A stretch of 64,000 nt of DNA, from assembly GCF_030272615.1 (NCBI RefSeq), contig NC_081407.1, positions 137,272,897-137,336,896 on the forward strand, given 5' to 3'. The translations under genes and the position numbers were made by a program. This document shows positions 46,900 through 58,310 of this stretch, piece by piece. How positions within the stretch are numbered: position 1 is the first letter of the stretch; each line of letters opens with the position of its first letter. Under the pieces are notes generated by a model that made no database searches, was not told where the DNA came from, and saw only the letters and a program-made list of their open reading frames with translations. This DNA comes from Cryptomeria japonica. Taxonomy: Eukaryota > Streptophyta > Pinopsida > Cupressales > Cupressaceae.

Positions 46900-48516
46900 T
46901 TGAAAAGTTGAGGAGGGCGGGGATTGTTACTTGTCTTTGCATCAGGAGGTACAAATCCACCTTTTGGGGGAGATGCTTATGTTTGTGGTGCCTTGCCTTG
47001 ACTTCTAAGGTTGTAATTGTTTATAGTTTGGAAGGTTTGTGTGTCGTAAACACATGGTTCACTTTCAACTTCTGCTTGAAACTCTTTGTAAAGGAATGTG
47101 TCAACCATAATTGTTGTATTAACCTTTTTCGGTTCCTTATCATAGCACCCCTTGGTTGAGAGTTAGCTGGAGCAATCCTAATCATTTTTTTCAAACTGTG
47201 CGCAATTGACTTCCAAATGTGACGTATCATGCAACCTGCACCAATTAGTTAGCAAATTCATATCCGCTAGGTTAACACTGTGGGTGTTGTTATGGTTGTC
47301 TCTTGCATCGAGATGGTCATGATTTACCCCATTGTTGTTTGGATCCGTGTTCCATTGCCTATTGTACGGCTTGGAGTTATATCTTTGATTTTGATTCTGA
47401 TTGTTACAACCACGCTGGTTATTATACGATTGGTTTGGTTGTACCCTCCTGGAGGATTCATCTTTAGTTGACTAAGATCTGAAGTAACTTGGGAAATCAT
47501 CTTCTTTAAAGCTTCCACTTCAACAGATATCTGCGACACTTGACTCTCGGGTATCGAAGTTGGGGCTTGGTTTGTTGTGTGTAAGTTACCATATCGTTGC
47601 CTTGTCCCGTGTATTTGATCAACATACTATGTTTGGATAGGAGTAACATTGGCATTGTTCTGCCACTATAAAGCTTGTGCAGCAAATTGTTGACTACCTT
47701 GAGGTTGGGGTATATAAAGTGGCACCGTGTTCATCGTCGACGCTCCTATTGGTAAGGATGACGACACCCCGAGGAGTTGGTTGTAATTTCCCTGATTTAT
47801 TCCTATAGACAAATTGTATCCAATCCCCCCGAGCGTCTGATTTAATTCTTGATTCATGTTGATTGCCAAAGCATAAACCTTTGCCGAAGTATCCTTTTGA
47901 TCTTCAGGCACACTTTTCTTAATAAGCATTGCACTCCAGGGGTTAATGGCTTTGAAATAGGAATCAATTGCTACATTGGGTGCCACTTAGTAAGAAGCTT
48001 GTAATCTCTTGTATGCTCTTTGAAAACTAGTATTGAAAGTTGTCAGAGGTTCGTTTGGTAACTTCTTAAGGGAGGCAAACTGATGGTACAATGTTCCAAG
48101 ATCAACATATACCCGAAATTGATTGATAAAAGATTTCTCTAAAACATCCCAACCATCAATGGAATTTTTCCTAGTAAAGTTAGATACCAATTATATTTGT
48201 TATCCCCAAGTGAATATGGGAAAAGTCTACATACCACATCCTGATGTTGAATGTTGTTACGAACCACAACATCCTTGAATGCTCCAATATGCTCCTCTAC
48301 AGTCCTAGGTCCCCCAAAGTAAAACTTACTACAGAATTTGTCTAGATTCCTAGGTAGGTCATGTGTCCCTCTAGGTATATTTCCCAATGGTGTATGATCT
48401 TGGTTGAAGTAGGCCATTGCAGGTGGTGATGGTGGACGTTGAGCTACGAAAGGTGCAGCAACGAGTTGAGGACTAGGGATTAGCTGGTCTCCTACGTTGG
48501 GTTTGGATGATTGCAC
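46900..48516 (-). pseudogene. Gypsy gag
   Basis: Pieces 48516-48139, 48190-47987 and 47986-47666 read as a retrotransposon gag: GNIPRGTHDLPRNLDKF, HIGAFKDVV, WDVLEKSFINQFRVY and QFASLKKLPNEPLTTF. A coiled segment (47539-47324, MSQISVEVEALKKMISQV) follows, then a zinc-knuckle-like CRLHDTSHLEVNC near 47240-47200 that fits the Cys/His spacing of Tat-type gags. Several shifts are present. Confidence 0.75.
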
Positions 48517-48967
48517 TAGTGAGTCTGTTGAAGGCTGTCCTTTAGCTTTATTTCTCTTCTTCTTGGTTGCAGGTCCTAATTCTACTAAGTCTGATGGAGA
48601 AGAGTTACTCCTAAGAACTTTATGAAACCCCTCCGAAGAGAAAGATAATATACACTACATCTTAGTATCTCAGTTTCTTGGTTGTGGAGGAGGTGGTTGA
48701 GGGTTTCTTTGTTGGAGGAGTTGCCTTTCCGCCTCCGCTTCTATGTGTATACCATTTCGCCTTTCGTTGCCAAGGACTTGTCATGTTTGTAACCAATCAA
48801 TATGATTTTTTCTACTGTCCCAACCAAGAGAGTATAGTTGGGGAATGATTTCGTCTTGTTCATAGTTGAGGTTCGGTTGTGTGAATGGTAAAAGTCCGTC
48901 TCCAAGGAGTACCATGTTAGGTCATAATATGACCATGCAATTGAAAGTTAAGAAAATTTGTCCTTCA

Positions 48968-48984
48968 GGCCCTCCTAGCGTCAG
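48968..48984 (-). other. Probable primer-binding site of the Gypsy element
   Basis: The - strand reads CTGACGCTAGGAGGGCC four bases after the LTR end. This looks like a decayed TGGCGCTAGGAGG-type Gypsy PBS (one G-to-A change). The tRNA is not assigned. Confidence 0.5.
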
Positions 48985-48988
48985 TTTT

Positions 48989-49930
48989 TGTTGATGTGTG
49001 TTTTGACACACTCGCCAATAGTCATGTAGTTTATGTGAACACTTGCCACCTCTCCTGAAAAGCAATCAATCTCAAAAGACTAATTACCCCAAGGTCTCTA
49101 TAGTAATGTCACGACGGTGTTGGATAACTTGGTGGTTGACGTAGTTGTACTTGTTAAGGGGCCTGCTAATTCGTATCTTTCAGATTTATCTACATAAGTT
49201 AGAAAACTAAACTAAACCTAAACTAACCGGAGACGCACAAAAATCCGCACAAAGGAAGTGACAAGAGCACCTACCTGGCACAAAAAGTGAGGACTTTGTC
49301 GAATCGGGCGCACAAGAGTTCAAAATCGCGAGGTCAGAGCTCTGGATTCGCAAGAGTGAGTGCACAAATGAGCTCCAAAATGACCTCCAATCATATTTAT
49401 ACCCCAATCCAACAACGCATTAAATGCGACTTCGGGAACCCGAGTTCTCGAAGTGCAACACAGGCGACGAGCTCGGAACCCCGAGAACCCGGTTTTCCGA
49501 AGAATTGAACAAAAAAACAACCCGAGAGTTCGGGAATCCGAACTTCCGAGGCAAAAACCAAAAAGGCAAACAAACACTTCGAGAATCTGACAACCCGGAG
49601 TTCTGAAGTGGTGCTTCGAACCGAAACAGAACCGAACTCGAAAGTTCAGGTTCCCGACCTTCCGAACAAGGAAACAGAACAAACGACCCGGAAGTTCGGA
49701 TTCCCGAACCTCTGGGGGCGACACAAACAAACAAAACAGAAACGAACTTGAGAACCCAGACTCCCGAACAAAGGAACGGAAACAAGCAAAAGCCCACCCC
49801 GGGAACCCGAAAACCCCAACCCCTGAGGTGGCCAAAACAAAAGCTAAAAAACAAAGGGAAAACTAACATAAAAAGACAAAAAGGGGGACCCGCATTTTCA
49901 TGGAATAAAAATGATGGGACTAGATATGCA
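48989..49930 (-). repeat. 5' LTR of the Gypsy element (942 bp)
   Basis: On the + strand it starts TGTTGATGTGTG and ends GATATGCA. It contains the GGGAACCCGAG repeat field (49430-49850), a TATA box (49394-49401, - strand) and the U5 end shared with 34336-34530. It lacks gene A and the repeats downstream of the TATA box. Confidence 0.75.
49394..49401 (-). promoter_or_regulatory. TATA box of the Gypsy 5' LTR
   Basis: TATAAATA on the - strand, in the same context as 40339-40346. It would drive the gag-pol transcript. Confidence 0.6.
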
Positions 49931-49944
49931 AGGCATAACAAGAA

Positions 49945-50850
49945 CAAGCAGGGTTCTTACATTGTACTTGGGAGTTTTGGTAGTCTCCATGCTCTGGATC
50001 CTCCTGGTCCTGCTTCTCCAATTGTTGCTAAGGTTGTTGCCTCTAGTGGTTTGCTTCTTGTCTTGACTCCTAGAGCAGGTTTAGGGTTTGATGGAGCTTC
50101 TTTTGTGGGACTCTTTGGTTTGGATGTTAAGGGGTCTTCTACTATTGTGTGTTCTGGTCTTTTGGACCTCTATCACTTGATAAGGCTACCAAGATCTTTA
50201 CCCTGATTGCTCGCTCTTCTGCTGCTCTCCTCCCCAGAGTGTCCCTCGTCCTCTTCCTTGTGCTAAGACCCCCCCCTATTGTGGTATGTGGACAAGATGT
50301 GTAAAATGAAGAGTTCTACCTAAGAGGTGCCCTGGTTTGCAGATTTTCTGGTCTTTGTCCTTCTCTTCGGGATCTCCATGCTTGGGTTGTGGATTCTTGG
50401 CAGCTCCTTAGGGTGGGGAAGAATGAGCTTTTCCCTTGTGCTAAAGGCTTCTGCTTCCTTTTCTTCCTTGGAAGAGAGGAACTTGGTTTTGGATAGAGTT
50501 TGGGCTTGGGGTGAGTATTTTATTTCTCTTAAGCCTTAGTCTTCTTTCAACACCCTTTCTGAACCTTTGAATGTACGTCATGTCTAGGTGCAACTTTTCA
50601 ATCTTCCTCTCCAATTCTAGTAGATGACTTGCTTTAAAGTCATAGGTAATTCTATTGGTCGATTGTTGAAGGTTGACAAGCCTACTGCTAGTATGGGCCA
50701 CTCTGCCTATGCTCTCTTTTTAATGGATGTTGATCTCTCTTTCCCCCTTCATAGTGAGGTGCTTTTGATGATGGGGGACTGGCCTTGGTCTCAACTTGTA
50801 GATTATGAGGGCATCCCTTTCCAATGTTTCTTGATAAACTATAACTAATA
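49945..50850 (+). pseudogene. LINE ORF1 fragment (DUF4283 domain)
   Basis: On the + strand: GALVCRFSGLCPSLRDLHAW, WQLLRVGKNELFPCAKGF, LDRVWAWGEYFISLKPWSS and VIGNSIGRLLKVDKPTASMG. This is the DUF4283 nucleic-acid-binding domain of plant L1-type ORF1 proteins. Several stops and shifts are present. The Gypsy LTR begins immediately to its left, and similarity ends at about 50845. Confidence 0.75.
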
Positions 50851-51834
50851 GATAAACAGTTTATCTATTAGTCACATACTATTCTTAGCCTTTGTGTTGA
50901 GAGCAACTCTTCATATTCTTGATAAATTGTTTCATCGTTTATATGGGGATATATGAAATTGTGAATTTATGGGAACAAACTCTTGCTACACTGAACTATT
51001 ATGATATCCCATGGCTTCAGGTTTTGGATTCCCTGTAATAAACATTTAAAATGGAAACATAGGCCCAGGCCCCTTAACTTAAAAAATGAAAACTGCATTA
51101 ACAGTATCCTGACTCATAAGACATGAAGGTATCAAATGATTTGGAGTGTATCTTCTTAGTATAAGTAATTTTAATGTAGAACTACAGCCACTTCAAGTTT
51201 TTAGCTCAACTTTGTAATACCTAAGTCATTTTTTCATGTCGACAATTTCAAGCTTTCTGTATGATAAATTCTACCAATAATACTACTACCCATAACCCAA
51301 ATTGCATATTGATTTTACACCACTGTAGTTATGAAACATAAGACTTTGAAGATTAAGATTACCACAAAATAATGTACAATAATCAGTCTCCTCATCAGAG
51401 GTCTGACTGACTAGTTTAGATGACGATTAACAAAATATTTATAACAAAACAGAAACCAATTGCTATGAGGATCTTAGTTTATTGGTGAGCCTTGGTGTAA
51501 TTTTCAACAGTTCACAAGAGTGGCATTCCGTCTATAATTTGTCCCATCCAAAAGAGGTAAAAAATGGGATAAAACTGGATTATATTCTGTACATATTGAA
51601 GTAAGAATCTTTGTAAAGGCAGTTATATTAAAGACAGCATCTTGTTATGGAACATTCCAAAAAGGACATAGTTTAGAATCTAGAATTCCAAATATATGAG
51701 GGCTAAAATTATTTTAAGGACTCCTATGTTTTAAGATATGGAGAAACCCACAAATTGGTTAGACAAGAGATTACAGCTTATTATTGTGTTTCTAAAATTG
51801 GTCGTCACTGCATGTCAAAATGAATTAATACTAC
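50851..51834. other. 3' flank of APC5
   Basis: No gene recognised. It may contain the APC5 3' UTR; no polyadenylation signal stands out. Confidence 0.45.
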
Positions 51835-51930
51835 TTGCTAATGGGCAAAAATAACTGGATCTTGCTTTCATGAAGATGAATAAATTATTCCAACTTGCTA
51901 ATGGGCAAAAATAACTGGATCTTGCTTTCG
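51835..51930. repeat. Short direct duplication over the APC5 stop codon
   Basis: A block of about 37 bp beginning acttgctaatgggcaaaaat occurs at about 51834-51870 and again at 51893-51929. The second copy carries the last codons and the stop (51898-51900) of APC5; the first lies just beyond the stop. The period is about 60 bp. Confidence 0.85.
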
Positions 51931-53359
51931 GGCAGAATTTTGTAATTCTACATGTTTTTGAAACAAAGCAGCTGAAATGTCCCTCTCTTTAAGATTTCCA
52001 AGAGAGTTGAAAATGACTGCAATCAAATAAAAAGCTTCACCCGCTAATTCATGACACTGCATTGCAATGCTTCTCAATGTCAGTTAATACTTTTAAACTC
52101 TCTAAAACCATTTGTACATGATATAAACTTGCAAATAAGTATAAAAGACTTAGAATTCTCCTCACCTCCAAGACTTCGAATTCCTTAGCAGCTTGTCGTA
52201 AAGGATTCAGAACAGCATCTGGTTCTGCAGAAACTGGAAAAGTTGCCAATGTTAAATTAATGTATGTAAAATCTGTAAAGATAATACAACAAAATTTGTT
52301 CTCCCTTAACTGACAAACCTGAAAAATCTGGGACTGCCAAATGACATTTGGTGATGGCAAGATTAGCACGTGCACGAAGCTCCAAGCCACCATGACCAAG
52401 AATGATTGGCAAACTCTGGTACAAAAAAGCTAATGCATGTTTTGCATGGCCAACTCCAAGATTTAACCATAACTCTGCCAGAGTCAGCAATGCTGTAGCT
52501 TGAAGGAGATCAAGGTTGAAAGACTGACATATAGACAAACTTGCCAACACATAGGGCAAGCCAGAGATTGCATTTCCTGATTTCTGAAAGTTTGTTGCCA
52601 ATTAGTCAAGCAAAAAGCCTAAGTACAAATGTAAAAGATAGAGATAAACAAATTTTTGGGACAAAGGCAGAAGAATGAAAAGTCAATATGCAATCCTTGC
52701 TTTCACAAGAATGCTAAAACTACCTTATAGATTTCTGCCAGCAAAAGAAGAGCACTTGTACTTTCAACTTGCATGTTGAATTTGTAACACATACAGAAAA
52801 GTGAATGAGCAACTGACGTTGCCTGCAAATTCCAAGCATGTCACTTAATCATTTGAATCGTGCATGATAATATAGAAAAGAAATCATGTACAACAAACCT
52901 CATTGAATTGTTCTGCAGCAAGAAGAGTACGAGCATGGCGAAGGCTTGCTTCAACCTTGAGATCCATATCAACTCCAGATAAAGGAGAAGCCAGTGCTCC
53001 CAACTGATTGCAGACTAGATAGGCCAATTTTAACTCACCACTGACATACAACCTTCATGTTTTAGTCACAAATTCAAACTTGCCAGATATTAAGTTCCCT
53101 GATTGATAATATTAAAAGATGATACACTTCTCCATAAAAATGGAAATTAACAAACTAAGAAGATATCTTTGGCCTTTCAAATAAGGGAAATGCAATGAAG
53201 TTGAAACAAAAGATTTACACATAAACCAAATAGATGGTCTAGGACTTGCTCACCGATGCAGAGCACGATCATGAATTAACTGCAGCTTCAGTAGATGGAT
53301 ACGAGACTTAATAACCATTGAGAATCTCTTTTCTGCCAAATCCAATGCTGCAAAAGCTT
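51898..53359 (-). CDS. APC5: Anaphase-promoting complex subunit 5, C-terminal exons (partial)
   Basis: APC5 is a TPR-rich scaffold subunit of the APC/C, the ubiquitin ligase that drives exit from mitosis. Six exons with correct GT/AG borders and matching phases are seen on the - strand: 53359-53254, 53040-52899, 52822-52724, 52583-52319, 52224-52166 and 52056-51898 (TAG at the end). They encode 275 residues in frame: EAFAALDLAEKRFSMVIKSR, VDMDLKVEASLRHARTLLA, SGNAISGLPYVLASLSI, LGHGGLELRARANLAITKC and AFYLIAVIFNSLGNL. These match the C-terminal TPR part of plant APC5 as I know it. The N-terminal two thirds are not in the window; a Copia scrap and LTR units fill the upstream sequence, so either a very long intron separates the rest or this is a 3' partial copy. 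No stop or shift interrupts the exons. Confidence 0.85.
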
Positions 53360-53719
53360 CTGAAAAAGAATGAAAGCTGACAGATCAAGAATATTTCAAT
53401 GTAATAAATGGTCAAATAAATTTTTAAGGTAATGATTAAAAAAGAATGGCATAGAAATCAACTTTGAGGAAAATATTAAATCATATTAAATATTAATCCT
53501 CATTTTTCACACAAACCATAAGATGGATATGAGAACAGGGGAAATTAAGGGAAAACAAATAAGATTGTATCCAGTTCATAAAGCAAATCTGGAAGAATCA
53601 AAGGAACTGGGCACTGAATCAATAATTAGGCCAAATGAGGGCCTATGAATAACCTAGAAGGTGAGATGGATGTAAACAAGAATGGAAATTGAGCAAATAA
53701 GAATCCTAATTGAAGAAAT

Positions 53720-54370
53720 GATTATAATAAATGTGGCATTGCATGATCTCTAGTTTTAACTTGCAATTTGCCAATTCCGAGTCTAGGTGAGTACACATGC
53801 TGAACTTGCTGCAAATACTTGCTGAGTCTACAAGTACCCAACGAGTATGCCAACTATGGCAGTGATGATGAACATCAATGAGCTTGGTCCAAGTATGATA
53901 AATTAGGTTCTTCACCAACTTCAAAACACCCAGATTCTCATAGAAAAGTGGAGTCAGTACAGTCAAAGTACATTGGAGGTAACACAAAATGCAATGTAGT
54001 CGATTCACAATTAGAACTGGCAGTCGCTGCATATTCAGCTTCGATAGAAGATATAGCTAATTGTGTTGAAGCTTACTTGCCACAAAACAACTCTTCAGTC
54101 CAATGAAAAAATGTTGCCAGCAGTTGATCTTTAAAAATCAGCTGAATCAGCCCAATCAAAGTTTGTATTGTTTGTCAACCTTAAACCTTATGTTCTTCAA
54201 CAGAGAATGTCAAGGTCGAGAATAATTGCAACACACATTTTTCTGCTTGCCAATGAACGAGCTTCGGCCATGCCAAAAGCCAAAAAAGATAACTAACAAC
54301 ACAAAGACTCAGTTGTATGGATGAGACATACAAAACTACAGACCAATTGCTTTTAGAGTGATTCATTGTT
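53720..54370 (-). pseudogene. Copia RNase H fragment upstream of the APC5 exons
   Basis: On the - strand: VHWQAEKCVL (from 54366-54181), then NTNFDWADSADF and SIEAEYAAT, then YENLGVLKLVKNLIYHTWTK followed by LIDVHHHC (54032-53706). These are degenerate versions of the Copia pol C-terminal motifs (HWxAxKRVLRYL, DWAxxxDDRKS, EAEY, KNPxxHxRTKHIDVxxHF). Several stops and shifts. No LTR seen. Confidence 0.7.
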
Positions 54371-54750
54371 CCCCGTATTGGGATCCTACACTATGCAATT
54401 TTTATAATGTTTTCTGAATATGCAAACTCAAAAGTAAAATATGAAAATCCTGATCATCTATGGTAATCTCCAAAATACTTATTTATAAATGCTAAAAATA
54501 AATTATGATACTGAAATTCTATACTTGTAGATAATTTATGATAATTTTCAAAATATAACACTTATTTTAAATACTAAAATGAATGAAAATTTTAAATACA
54601 AACCCTATGCTACATGAGCCTCAAAGATTCCATTACTCAGGTCATCACAAGCCATACCAAGGGACCTGATGAATACGCACGAGTTCTAAGTCAAATAGGA
54701 CTCTTCTTTGATTTAGTCATAGTTTTTCCTAGATTATCTCATCGCACCTG
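54371..54750. other. AT-rich spacer and possible LTR U3
   Basis: 54371-54600 is AT-rich with nothing recognised. 54610-54750 precedes the TATA box at 54754 and may be the promoter part of the LTR-like arm. Confidence 0.4.
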
Positions 54751-55741
54751 GCCTATATATGAGGCTGCTTATTGCAATTATCAATCTTTAATCTTTAGGC
54801 AACGAAACTCCGCCGAAGTGAAGAGCAAATTGAAACTTTGTGTTCATATTGTTATTTTGCAAATTTGATCAAATGAGAAAAAATCTTTGGCATTCAGACT
54901 TTGTGTTGGATACATTGTGATTTATGGTGAGAGTGTTTACGTCATTCTTGTAATAAATTCTTATTTTGATTAATTAAAGGTGTTGTGGAAAAATATTGTT
55001 AAAGAGTAGAATAATTGTTGATTTGTGAACTTTGTGTCATATTTCAGCTCATGTTAAATAGAATTAGTAATTAGCAAAGAGGTAACATTTTGAAGACTTT
55101 GAGCTTCATCTTGTTATCTTGAGGAAAAGTTAAGTGAATTGTAATACGATAGCATTACAAAGACTTTGTGCTTTGTTTTGACATCTTGGTAAGGAGGCTG
55201 TAGTTTCAAGAAAAGATTATCAAAAGTTGTAATAAGATATCAAGATAAAGACTTTGTGCTTTACTTTGATTATCTTAGTTGACACAGAGGGTTACAGAAG
55301 TTACTTAAAGAAAAGTTGATAGGATAAAAGTGATTTGTAAGGCTTTGAGCTTAAGCACTGTTTTTTCGTCCCGGAGAAACAATGGAGGACTTTGAGCCTT
55401 CATGGAAACTTTGCTTCTTTATTTGTATTGTTCATTCCCATGCTCTAAATTGTTTTTTCGTAACCTAAAAATTAGAATAATTATTACTGCTCATGGTTGT
55501 AAATTCTTTCCTAAAAAGAGACGAAAGAATAACATTTATTCTAAAGAGATAATAGGATGATATACCACCCATGTTTAGATTAAAAATCATAGTGTGAATT
55601 GTATTCTAAATTAAGAGAGTAGTAAATAAAAGAGGGAACCTTCCCTTACAAATTAGGAGAGATTTAATCTCACATATTGTAGCTGAAACCACAATTTTGT
55701 AAACTTCACCAATTTGCAAAATTTTCACCCAATAGTTTATA
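54751..55741 (+). repeat. LTR-like arm, left copy of an inverted pair
   Basis: Begins with a TATA box (GGCCTATATATGAGG, 54754-54759), followed by about 600 bp in which GACTTTGTGCTT-like phrases recur. Then come ttcatggaaactttgcttc (about 55401) and a final block with gggaaccttccctta, aattaggagaga and accacaattttg. The same order occurs on the - strand at 56990-56152. The left copy is the longer one. Confidence 0.7.
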
Positions 55742-56151
55742 TAGGCAATTACACTAACGATGTTTCCTAAAGAAACAATCGATAACTGAAAGCAAAAATT
55801 AGAAAGAACCTAATCTACCTATAATACATTATTGAAAATTAAATAAGATATACAAATATTAATCTAATATCAATTTCATCTATGGCACGATAGAGCTCTT
55901 CTTCAAAACTATCTTCGTCATCTTCTACAGAGTTAGGCATGTTCTTTTCATCTTCATGTGATAGGATTCCTTCATCGTCATTTTCTTTGATATTCCCTTT
56001 TGTCTCAAATACCATAAAGAGCATTTCTTCTCTATAGCTGTCCCAATCACTTTCATCGGATGAGCTATCATCTTTATAAGCATAAAGACTCTTTTTGTAG
56101 TCATAATTCTTCTTTTTGTTAAATTTGTAACTAGATTTGCTTTCCTTTCTT
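55742..56151 (-). pseudogene. Spacer with acidic ORF fragment
   Basis: Between the two arms the - strand encodes KKSLYAYKDDSSSDESDWD, then EEMLFMVFETKGNIKENDDE and DSFEEELYRAIDEIDI, open for about 100 codons. This acidic, coiled-coil-prone composition is common after the zinc knuckle of gag-like proteins of plant retroelements. No firm family assignment. Confidence 0.4.
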
Positions 56152-56990
56152 GAATAAAGTATTGGTTGAAAATTTTGTATACCGGAAGATGTGCAAAATT
56201 GTGGTCTCAGCCACAGTGTGTGAGTATAAAACTCTCCTAATTTAGGGAAGGCTCCCCCTTTACTACTACTAACACTAATCTAATTTGGGTGGGATGACAT
56301 CTTGTTCTCTTTCTTCAGAACAAACGATATTCTTTCTCTTATTTCAGAAAAGAAGTTACAACAACAGTAAATATAGAAATGAAACTTTTTGTAGGAGTTT
56401 TAGAACATAAAGGGAAGCAAAGTTTCCATGAAAGCAAAAAGACTTTAGTCACTTCCCCAGGACGAGAAAATAGAAAATGAAAGCACAAAGTCTTCAGCAC
56501 TTCTACTGACCTATCAACCTTCTCAAAATGATAATAGTGTACAACACACAACAGCTCAAAGTCTGTCCATGTGATGCACTTCACCTTACATGCACAAGTC
56601 TTAAAAATAAAAGCAGCACAAAGTCTACAAGTTATCTCCTTACTTGAGCTTTCTATACTTGCTTCAAACGTGATAAGCAACTCAAAGTCTGCAAGACCTA
56701 GTCTGAAAACCAAACCTATAACTCTAAATACAATTAGCAGCTCAAAGTCTACAAAATTGAATTTGAATCCCTCTTGAACAATAGAACAAAAATCACAATC
56801 AATTCCAAAAAATCTCGTCACATAACAACTTGAATTGGCACAAAGTCTCAACACAACTTGCCTCTTTTATTGAAAGCAATTTCATTTACATCTAAGCTCA
56901 AAGTCTTAGAGTGCACATACAAACTGGCAGAATTTTGTTGCATTGCCAAAAGATAAAAAATTACAATAGACCCTCTTCAATATATATAGG
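56152..56990 (-). repeat. LTR-like arm, right copy of an inverted pair
   Basis: The - strand starts with CCTATATATA (56981-56990) and contains recurring GACTTTGTGC/GACTTTGAGC phrases, ttcatggaaactttgcttcc near 56410-56430, then the gggagccttcccta and gaccacaattttg blocks that end the left arm too. Its 3' end runs directly into the acidic ORF, as an LTR would run into gag. Confidence 0.7.
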
Positions 56991-57499
56991 AGAGGAGCCT
57001 TGAGAAAAAGGTGGGAGGATCCTAACTAACTTAAGAAATTCTCTCAACCACCATGACTTATTCCAACTACAGTCCTGTTGTGACCTTTTCACACATCGCC
57101 CCATTGCTAACGGGGACCCCCTCTTTGCCAGCTTCCTGCATTGTTAGGTTAGGGTTTTGGCTAATTAGTGGGCAATTTTGCGTTTCCCGTGCCCGAGTCT
57201 TGGAGTTTTGATCATGCCTAGTGCCATCTAGGGTTTTTGAAGTGTTACGATCAAGTTGCAAAAGATGATATTTTTAATGATCCTAAGTTTTGCTAAGTGT
57301 TTGACCATTTGAACATTAACGTGTTTTAAACACGTGCATCAATGATTTTAAAGTGCCAAGATATTCACAAACCTTTTGGAGTTGTTTTCTCGCTCCTAAG
57401 GTATTATTTAAGTTGGTTTCGCACTTTATTCCAATATTTTCCTAGCGTTCCACTCATATTTTTGGAAAATTAGTATAAGTCCAGTCAAATTTAAAATCG

Positions 57500-58310
57500 C
57501 TGAGTGATTTTGAGTGGTTACAATGATAAAATCCTAAGGGAAATTCATATTCCAAGGGTTAAAGGGTCAAAATCCATGCTAGAGGTGTTTTTCCCCTCAC
57601 ATTCCAAACTACCCAACCCATTCCCCCACTCAAAATCCATACTACAGATGGGTTTCCCCTGGAATCCATACTGGCTACTAATTTCCCCCACTGTTTATCC
57701 ATACCCAAGTCGAATTTCCCCTGGAAGTGTTAAAATTTGGCTAAGTGTCAGGATTTATCCAGACTGCCATTGATTTTCCACCAAGAGTGCAGACTGGAGT
57801 GCAAGGATAAATCCATGCCTGGGTCGATTTTCCACCAAGATTTTTGTGACAACTAAGTGAGGATTTTTGTCCGAATTTTCATCCAGACATAGGTCGATTT
57901 TCCCCTGAGCATTTTTGTAAGGATTTTTGTCCAGATTTTTATCCAAACAGGGATCAATTTTCCACTGGGAATATTTTTGAAGAGTTTTGAGTTCGGAATT
58001 TCATCCAGACTGAGGTCAAAATTCCACCAAGGAAGTTTTTTTCCAAGTTAAGAGAGTTTTGAGTGTGGATTTTTGTCCAGACACACATCGAATTTCCCCT
58101 AGGGAGTATTTTTTGCAAATTGAGTGCATTTTTGTCTAGATTTTTGTCCAAACTCACATCGAATTTCCCTTGGGAGGGTTTTTGTGTGCATTTTGACGAA
58201 ATTGAGCATGGATTTTTATCCAAGCATGGGTCGAATTTCCCTTATGGGGTAAATTTTGACACTTAACTGATTTTTAAAGGGATTTTTCAATCCCAACCTA
58301 TATCGATTTC
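57500..58310. repeat. Tandem repeat field, about 60-72 bp period
   Basis: Units built on ATTTTTGTCCAGA ... CAT.G.TCGAATTTCCC recur at least ten times; the TCGATTTTCC/TCGAATTTCC core falls near 57823, 57894, 57953, 58016, 58088, 58159, 58231 and 58304. Unlike the repeat of the gene A unit in sequence, but in the equivalent place upstream of the gene. Confidence 0.8.

Larger units (their letters stand above)
34336..49930 (-). mobile_element. Tat-like Gypsy element with very long 3' LTR-like unit
   Basis: On the - strand: 5' LTR 49930-48989, primer-binding-like site, gag, protease, extra RNase H, RT, RNase H, integrase (to 42134), a short 3' region with a minisatellite, then a second LTR-like unit 41029-34336. 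That unit starts and ends like the 5' LTR but contains about 5.7 kb more, including gene A. The flanks (agaat on the left, aggca on the right) do not form a target duplication, so rearrangement, or two elements of one family, remains possible. The pol genes carry several stops and shifts. Confidence 0.7.
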
